Origin: Anaerovibrio sp.
Lineage (GTDB): Bacteria > Bacillota > Negativicutes > Selenomonadales > Selenomonadaceae
Direction: 5' to 3'
Assembly: GCA_016302095.1 (NCBI GenBank)
Contig: JAEDOE010000032.1
Location: 1-9,208, forward strand
DNA: 9,208 nucleotides
The notes under the pieces were generated by a model, which saw only the letters and a program-made list of their open reading frames with translations, had not been told where the DNA came from and ran no database searches. Made by a program: the position numbers and the translations under genes. This document shows positions 5,470-9,208 of this stretch, piece after piece (positions within the stretch are counted from its first letter, which is position 1; each line of letters opens with the position of its first letter).

Positions 5470-6234
5470 ATGGCTGTTGAAATAGAAAAGACAGGAAAGA
5501 CGATAGATGAGGCGAAGCAAGCGGCTCTTTCCGAGCTGCAGGTTTCTGCTGATATGGTTGAGTTTGAGGTGCTGGCGGAGCCAAGCAAGGGCTTTCTGGG
5601 ACTGATTGGCGGCAGGCCTGCCAGGATTCTGGCACGGGTGAGGGAGCTGACACCTGCTGACAAGGCAAAGAAGTTCCTGAGTGATATTTTTGCTGCCATG
5701 AACCTTGATGTTACTATTGAGGTCAGTGAGGCAGAGGATGGCGTTGTCCTGAACCTGATTGGTGACAACCTGGGCATCCTGATTGGCAAGCATGGCCAGA
5801 CGCTGGATTCTTTGCAGTATCTGTCCAATCTGACTGCCAATAAGGGGCTTTTGGAGGAAAAGGTGCGCATTATTCTCGATATTGAGAATTACAGGAGCCG
5901 CCGGGAGGAAACCCTGCGCCGCCTGGCACTGCGTTTGGCTGACAAGGTGCGCCGCACAGGTGAGCGCATCGTGCTGGAGCCGATGAACCGCCATGAGAGA
6001 AAGATTATTCACATGGCATTGCAGGATAATTACCGCATTTCCACCTACAGCTCCGGCGATGAGCCGTACCGCAAGGTGGTTATTGAGCAGAAGCGGGGCA
6101 GGCGTGAGCGCCGGGATTATCGCGGCGAGTACCGTGGCAGCCGTGAGAGCCGCTACGGCAGGGAGCCGATTTCCACCAGCAAAGATAGCGGCAGCGAGTT
6201 TTCCTATGAGAGCGTTGAACGCGGGGAAGAATAA
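5470..6234 (+). CDS. khpB: RNA-binding protein Jag/KhpB (Jag-N, KH and R3H domains)
   Basis: A 254-residue RNA-binding protein. Residues 1-57 form the Jag-N domain (MAVEIEKTGKTIDEAKQAAL and a glycine-rich FLGLIGGRPARI). A KH domain at about 78-155 has the GxxG loop GKHG at 106-109. The R3H domain at about 158-208 has R177-x3-H181 in NRHERKIIH. In Gram-positives KhpB pairs with KhpA and affects cell division and envelope synthesis. A tail from about 209 to 254 is rich in Arg, Gly, Ser and Glu, longer than in B. subtilis Jag as I recall it. The ATG at 5470 with GAGG (5458-5461) 8 nt upstream is preferred over a TTG directly before it. The Shine-Dalgarno lies in the end of yidC, so the pair is co-transcribed. 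Confidence 0.95.
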   Translation: MAVEIEKTGKTIDEAKQAALSELQVSADMVEFEVLAEPSKGFLGLIGGRPARILARVRELTPADKAKKFLSDIFAAMNLDVTIEVSEAEDGVVLNLIGDNLGILIGKHGQTLDSLQYLSNLTANKGLLEEKVRIILDIENYRSRREETLRRLALRLADKVRRTGERIVLEPMNRHERKIIHMALQDNYRISTYSSGDEPYRKVVIEQKRGRRERRDYRGEYRGSRESRYGREPISTSKDSGSEFSYESVERGEE

Positions 6235-6290
6235 GCAAATAAAATAAATAGCTGATGGCTGTGAAAGGGCTGTTTGCAATTGGGTTATGA

Positions 6291-6299
6291 TGGTATAAT
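6291..6299 (+). promoter_or_regulatory. Extended -10 promoter for mnmE
   Basis: TGGTATAAT gives a perfect -10 with the TGn extension. No good -35 is seen at 16-18 bp (the best nearby is TTTGCA at a 15-bp spacing), which is normal for extended -10 promoters. Transcription would start near 6306, about 40 nt before mnmE. This suggests mnmE-mnmG can be expressed independently of the rpmH-jag cluster, from which it is separated by 111 nt. I see no clear terminator after jag. Confidence 0.7.
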
Positions 6300-6345
6300 C
6301 TAATTGAAGCGGCTCTTTTTTTGTAGATTTTATGAGGATGAGATT

Positions 6346-7752
6346 ATGCAGCAGGATTATACGATTAGTGCGATTGCCACTGCTATAGGCGAGGGCGGCA
6401 TAGGCATTGTCCGGCTTAGCGGTGAAAAATCAGTAGAAATAGCGGAAAAGTGCTTCCGCCCTGCCGGGGGGCACAGGCTGTCGGAGTGTACTCCCAGAAT
6501 GGCGGTATTTGGCAGGATATATGATGAGGAAGGCAGGTTTCTGGATGAGGCAATCTGCATTGTGATGCGGGCGCCTCATTCCTATACCTGCGAGGATGTG
6601 GTGGAGCTGCAATGCCATGGAGGTCCCCTTGTGCTCAGGCAGGTGCTGGGGCTGACCTACAGGCTGGGAGCCCAGCCGGCAGAGCCGGGAGAGTTTACCA
6701 AGAGGGCCTTTCTGAACGGCAGGCTTGATCTCAGCCAGGCACAGTCGGTGATGGATGTGATTCAGGCGCGCACGGCGGCTTCATTGGAGATGGCGGCAGG
6801 CAATTTGCAGGGAAGGCTGTCGGAGGAAATCGGCAATCTGCGGCAGGAGATTCTGGAGATTATTGCTCACCTTGAAGCATCTATTGATTTTCCCGAGGAT
6901 GATATCGAGGAGGTAGCTCTTGGGGAAGCGGAGCTGAAGGTGGAGAAGATATATGGGCAGGTGCAGGACTTGCTGGGTTCTGCCGACAGGGGCAGGATTC
7001 TCAGGGACGGGCTGCGCACGGCGATTATCGGGCGTCCTAATGCCGGCAAGTCCAGCCTGATGAATCTGATGCTGGGGCAGGAGCGTTCCATAGTCACTGA
7101 TGTGCCCGGCACTACCCGTGACAGCATCGAGGAATATGTCAATATGGGCGGTATTCCCTTGAAGCTGGCTGATACGGCAGGCATCCGGGAGACGGAAAAC
7201 CTGGTGGAAAAGATAGGTGTTGAGCGTGCCTATAGCTATGCCAAGGAAGCGGAACTGGTGCTGGCTGTGTTTGACAGCTCCCAGGAAATGACGGAACAGG
7301 ATGAGGCAATCTGGCAGCTGCTCAGCCAGTGCCGGGGCAGGATTATGGTTATCTTGAATAAGGCTGATCTGGCTGGCAGGCTGAGGCAGGAAGATATAGA
7401 GAAAATTGCTGCTGAAAAAGTGGTTGAAGAAGTCTATGATATTGTTATTATGTCTGCCAAGAAAGGCTCCGGGCTAAAGGAGCTGGAGGAAGCAATACAG
7501 AGGCTGGTCTTTGGCGGCAAAATCGGCTGGCAGGAGTCGGCAATGGTCAGCAATGCCCGGCAGCAGGAAATTCTCCGTCAGGCCCTGGAGCTTCTTGAGC
7601 AGACAAGGGTCACTCTGATGAACGGCATGAGCGAGGATTTTGTGGTGATAGATTTGCGCTCAGCCTGGGAAAAGCTGGGGGAGATTACCGGCGAGACCAT
7701 CGGCGAGGATATTATTGACGAGATATTCAGCAGGTTCTGCCTTGGCAAATAA
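6346..7752 (+). CDS. mnmE: tRNA modification GTPase MnmE (TrmE)
   Basis: A 468-residue GTPase that works with MnmG to place an aminomethyl-type group on C5 of wobble U34 in certain tRNAs. The N-terminal tetrahydrofolate-binding domain (1-120) begins DYTISAIATAIGEGGIGIVR and includes CHGGPLVLRQVL and PGEFTKRAFLNGRLDL. A helical domain surrounds the GTPase domain, which has G1 GRPNAGKS (229-236), G2 TTRD (256-259), G3 DTAG (276-279), G4 NKAD (338-341) and G5 SAK (370-372). The C-terminus FCLGK keeps the cysteine (465) needed for activity in the family. Length is normal. A TTG at 6304 would add 14 residues and lies at the transcription start. The ATG at 6346 with GAGGA (6334-6338) 7 nt upstream gives the family start. 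mnmG follows after 65 nt. Confidence 0.98.
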   Translation: MQQDYTISAIATAIGEGGIGIVRLSGEKSVEIAEKCFRPAGGHRLSECTPRMAVFGRIYDEEGRFLDEAICIVMRAPHSYTCEDVVELQCHGGPLVLRQVLGLTYRLGAQPAEPGEFTKRAFLNGRLDLSQAQSVMDVIQARTAASLEMAAGNLQGRLSEEIGNLRQEILEIIAHLEASIDFPEDDIEEVALGEAELKVEKIYGQVQDLLGSADRGRILRDGLRTAIIGRPNAGKSSLMNLMLGQERSIVTDVPGTTRDSIEEYVNMGGIPLKLADTAGIRETENLVEKIGVERAYSYAKEAELVLAVFDSSQEMTEQDEAIWQLLSQCRGRIMVILNKADLAGRLRQEDIEKIAAEKVVEEVYDIVIMSAKKGSGLKELEEAIQRLVFGGKIGWQESAMVSNARQQEILRQALELLEQTRVTLMNGMSEDFVVIDLRSAWEKLGEITGETIGEDIIDEIFSRFCLGK

Positions 7753-7817
7753 TATATGAATTAAATATGGCAGACCTGATTATTTTGTTTTTTAGATAAG
7801 TTTTTTGAGGTGAGTGC

Positions 7818-9208
7818 ATGAATAAGGATGATATATTTGTGGCTGGTGAGTATGATGTAATTGTCATCGGTGCCGGCCATGCAGGGGTGGAGGCGGCATT
7901 GGCAGCGGCAAGGCTGGGCTGTGAGACGCTTCTGGCTACCCTCAGTATGGATAATATTGCCATGATGCCCTGCAATCCTTCTGTAGGAGGTCCTGGCAAG
8001 GGACATCTGGTCAGGGAGCTGGATGCCCTGGGGGGGCAGATGGGCATTAATGCCGATGAGACCTGCATCCAGTTCAGGATGCTGAACACGGGGAAGGGGC
8101 CTGCTGTCCATGCTCTCAGGGCACAGGCGGACAAGAAGCACTACCAGTTCCGCATGAAGGAGGTCTGCGAAAATCAGGAGCGTCTGGATGTGAAGCAGCT
8201 TCTGATTGATGAGCTGATTGTGGAGGATGGCAAGGTCAAGGGGGTTCGCACGGAAAATGATGAATATTACTTTTGCCGGGCGGTAATTTTGGCTACCGGA
8301 ACCTATCTGAAGGGTTCTATCATTATCGGTGAGCATACCCATACAGGCGGGCCTAATGGCCAGCGGTCAGCGGAAAAGCTGTCCCAGTCACTTTTGGCTG
8401 CCGGCATTGAGCTGATGCGCTTCAAGACCGGCACTCCTGCCAGAGTAGACAGCCGTTCACTGGACTATAGCAAAATGGAAATCCAGCCGGGGGATGAGGA
8501 AGCACGGAATTTTTCCTTTATGAGCGATGTGGCAACCCGTGAACAGGTGCCATGCTATCTGACCTATACCAATGCAGCTACCCACAAGGTCATTATGGAC
8601 AATATCCACCGTGCCCCTATGGCAAACGGACTGATAAAGGGGGTAGGACCTCGCTATTGCCCGTCCATCGAGACAAAGCTGGTACGTTTCCCTGATAAGG
8701 AGAGGCATCAGCTGTTCCTGGAGCCGGAGGGCAACCATACTAACGAGGTCTATGTGCAGGGCATGTCCACCAGCCTGCCCATGGATGTGCAGCTGGCTTT
8801 CCTGCATACTATTCCAGGGCTGGAAAAGGCAAAGATGATGCGGCCTGGTTATGCTATTGAGTATGACTGCATCAATCCATTGCAGCTAAAGCCTACCTTG
8901 GAATTCAAGAAAATCAGCGGCATGTTTTCTGCCGGGCAGTCCAACGGTACTTCTGGTTATGAGGAGGCTGCTGCCCAGGGGCTGATGGCAGGCATCAATG
9001 CCGCCATGAAGCTGCAAGGGAAGGAACCGCTGGTACTGAAGCGTTCCGAGGCGTATATCGGTGTGCTGATTGATGACCTGGTGACTAAGGGAACCAATGA
9101 GCCGTACAGGATTATGACTTCCCGGGCGGAGTACCGGCTGCTTTTGCGGCAGGATAATGCTGACTTGCGCCTGACGCCTATCGGCAGGAAAATCGGCCTG
9201 GTGGATGA
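7818..9208 (+). CDS. mnmG: tRNA U34 modification enzyme MnmG (GidA), C-terminus cut by window edge
   Basis: The first 463 codons of MnmG, the FAD/NADH partner of MnmE. After YDVIVIG comes the FAD-binding [10 protein letters not shown] (GxGxxG at 18-23). Then follow [20 protein letters not shown] with Cys52 (equivalent to E. coli C47), [18 protein letters not shown], and the signature [15 protein letters not shown] with Cys281 (E. coli C277). Later come [19 protein letters not shown] and [19 protein letters not shown]. Both cysteines discussed for catalysis are present. The family is about 620-630 residues, so roughly a quarter, including the tRNA- and MnmE-binding C-terminal region, lies outside. 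The ATG at 7818 has GAGG (7807-7810) 7 nt upstream. It is probably co-transcribed with mnmE: the 65-nt gap is AT-rich with no clear terminator or promoter. Confidence 0.97.
   Translation, partial: MNKDDIFVAGEYDVIVIGAGHAGVEAALAAARLGCETLLATLSMDNIAMMPCNPSVGGPGKGHLVRELDALGGQMGINADETCIQFRMLNTGKGPAVHALRAQADKKHYQFRMKEVCENQERLDVKQLLIDELIVEDGKVKGVRTENDEYYFCRAVILATGTYLKGSIIIGEHTHTGGPNGQRSAEKLSQSLLAAGIELMRFKTGTPARVDSRSLDYSKMEIQPGDEEARNFSFMSDVATREQVPCYLTYTNAATHKVIMDNIHRAPMANGLIKGVGPRYCPSIETKLVRFPDKERHQLFLEPEGNHTNEVYVQGMSTSLPMDVQLAFLHTIPGLEKAKMMRPGYAIEYDCINPLQLKPTLEFKKISGMFSAGQSNGTSGYEEAAAQGLMAGINAAMKLQGKEPLVLKRSEAYIGVLIDDLVTKGTNEPYRIMTSRAEYRLLLRQDNADLRLTPIGRKIGLVD

Noticed and set aside
5347..6279. Long open frame (310 codons) on the minus strand opposite jag
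   Set aside because: It is antisense to a clearly recognised KH/R3H protein, has low-complexity Ala/Leu-rich translation, and matches no family I recognise.
7753..7817. Possible promoter or terminator between mnmE and mnmG
   Set aside because: AT-rich with T-runs, but I found no stem and no convincing -35/-10 pair.
7761..8342. Minus-strand open frame of 193 codons opposite mnmG
   Set aside because: Lies opposite conserved MnmG catalytic motifs and resembles no known protein; a shadow reading.

Overview
This window is a bacterial chromosome replication origin (oriC) with the conserved genes on both sides. The layout is the classic Firmicutes one. Reading leftward (minus strand) are dnaA, dnaN, a small S4-domain gene (rlbA/yaaA type) and the start of recF. 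Reading rightward (plus strand) are rpmH, rnpA, yidD, yidC, jag/khpB, mnmE and most of mnmG. The gene order, AGGAGG-type ribosome binding sites, consensus sigma-70-type promoters and moderate GC content suggest a member of the Firmicutes. A Negativicutes (Selenomonas-like) source is my best guess, but it is an inference from overall protein character and is not proven here.

Left arm (1-1822): recF (truncated by the window edge), the S4 gene and dnaN are packed head to tail with gaps of 3 and 14 nt, and look like one operon for replication and recombination. oriC part 1 (1823-2104) lies between dnaN and dnaA. It holds three perfect and several near-perfect DnaA boxes and a dnaA terminator. Beside dnaN is an AT-rich unwinding region that starts with a DnaA-trio-like sequence next to two tandem weak DnaA boxes, very like the basal unwinding system described in Bacillus subtilis. 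dnaA occupies 2105-3550. oriC part 2 (3551-3850) has three more perfect boxes, several variant boxes and AT-rich palindromic DNA. It also carries the probable dnaA promoter, whose leader contains a terminator-like hairpin.

Right arm (3851-9208): a perfect-consensus promoter drives rpmH from a TTG start. A hairpin and T-run sit between rpmH and rnpA. rnpA, yidD, yidC and jag follow with minimal spacing, linking ribosomal protein bL34, the RNase P protein, the membrane insertase and its RNA-binding partner. mnmE has its own extended -10 promoter and is followed by mnmG; their products form the complex that modifies U34 of certain tRNAs.

The genes are all well-known housekeeping families. No mobile element, CRISPR array, tRNA, rRNA or new gene system was found. 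The points worth a second look are regulatory: the DnaA-trio element, the dnaA leader hairpin, the terminator separating dnaA from dnaN inside the origin, and the hairpins between rpmH and rnpA.
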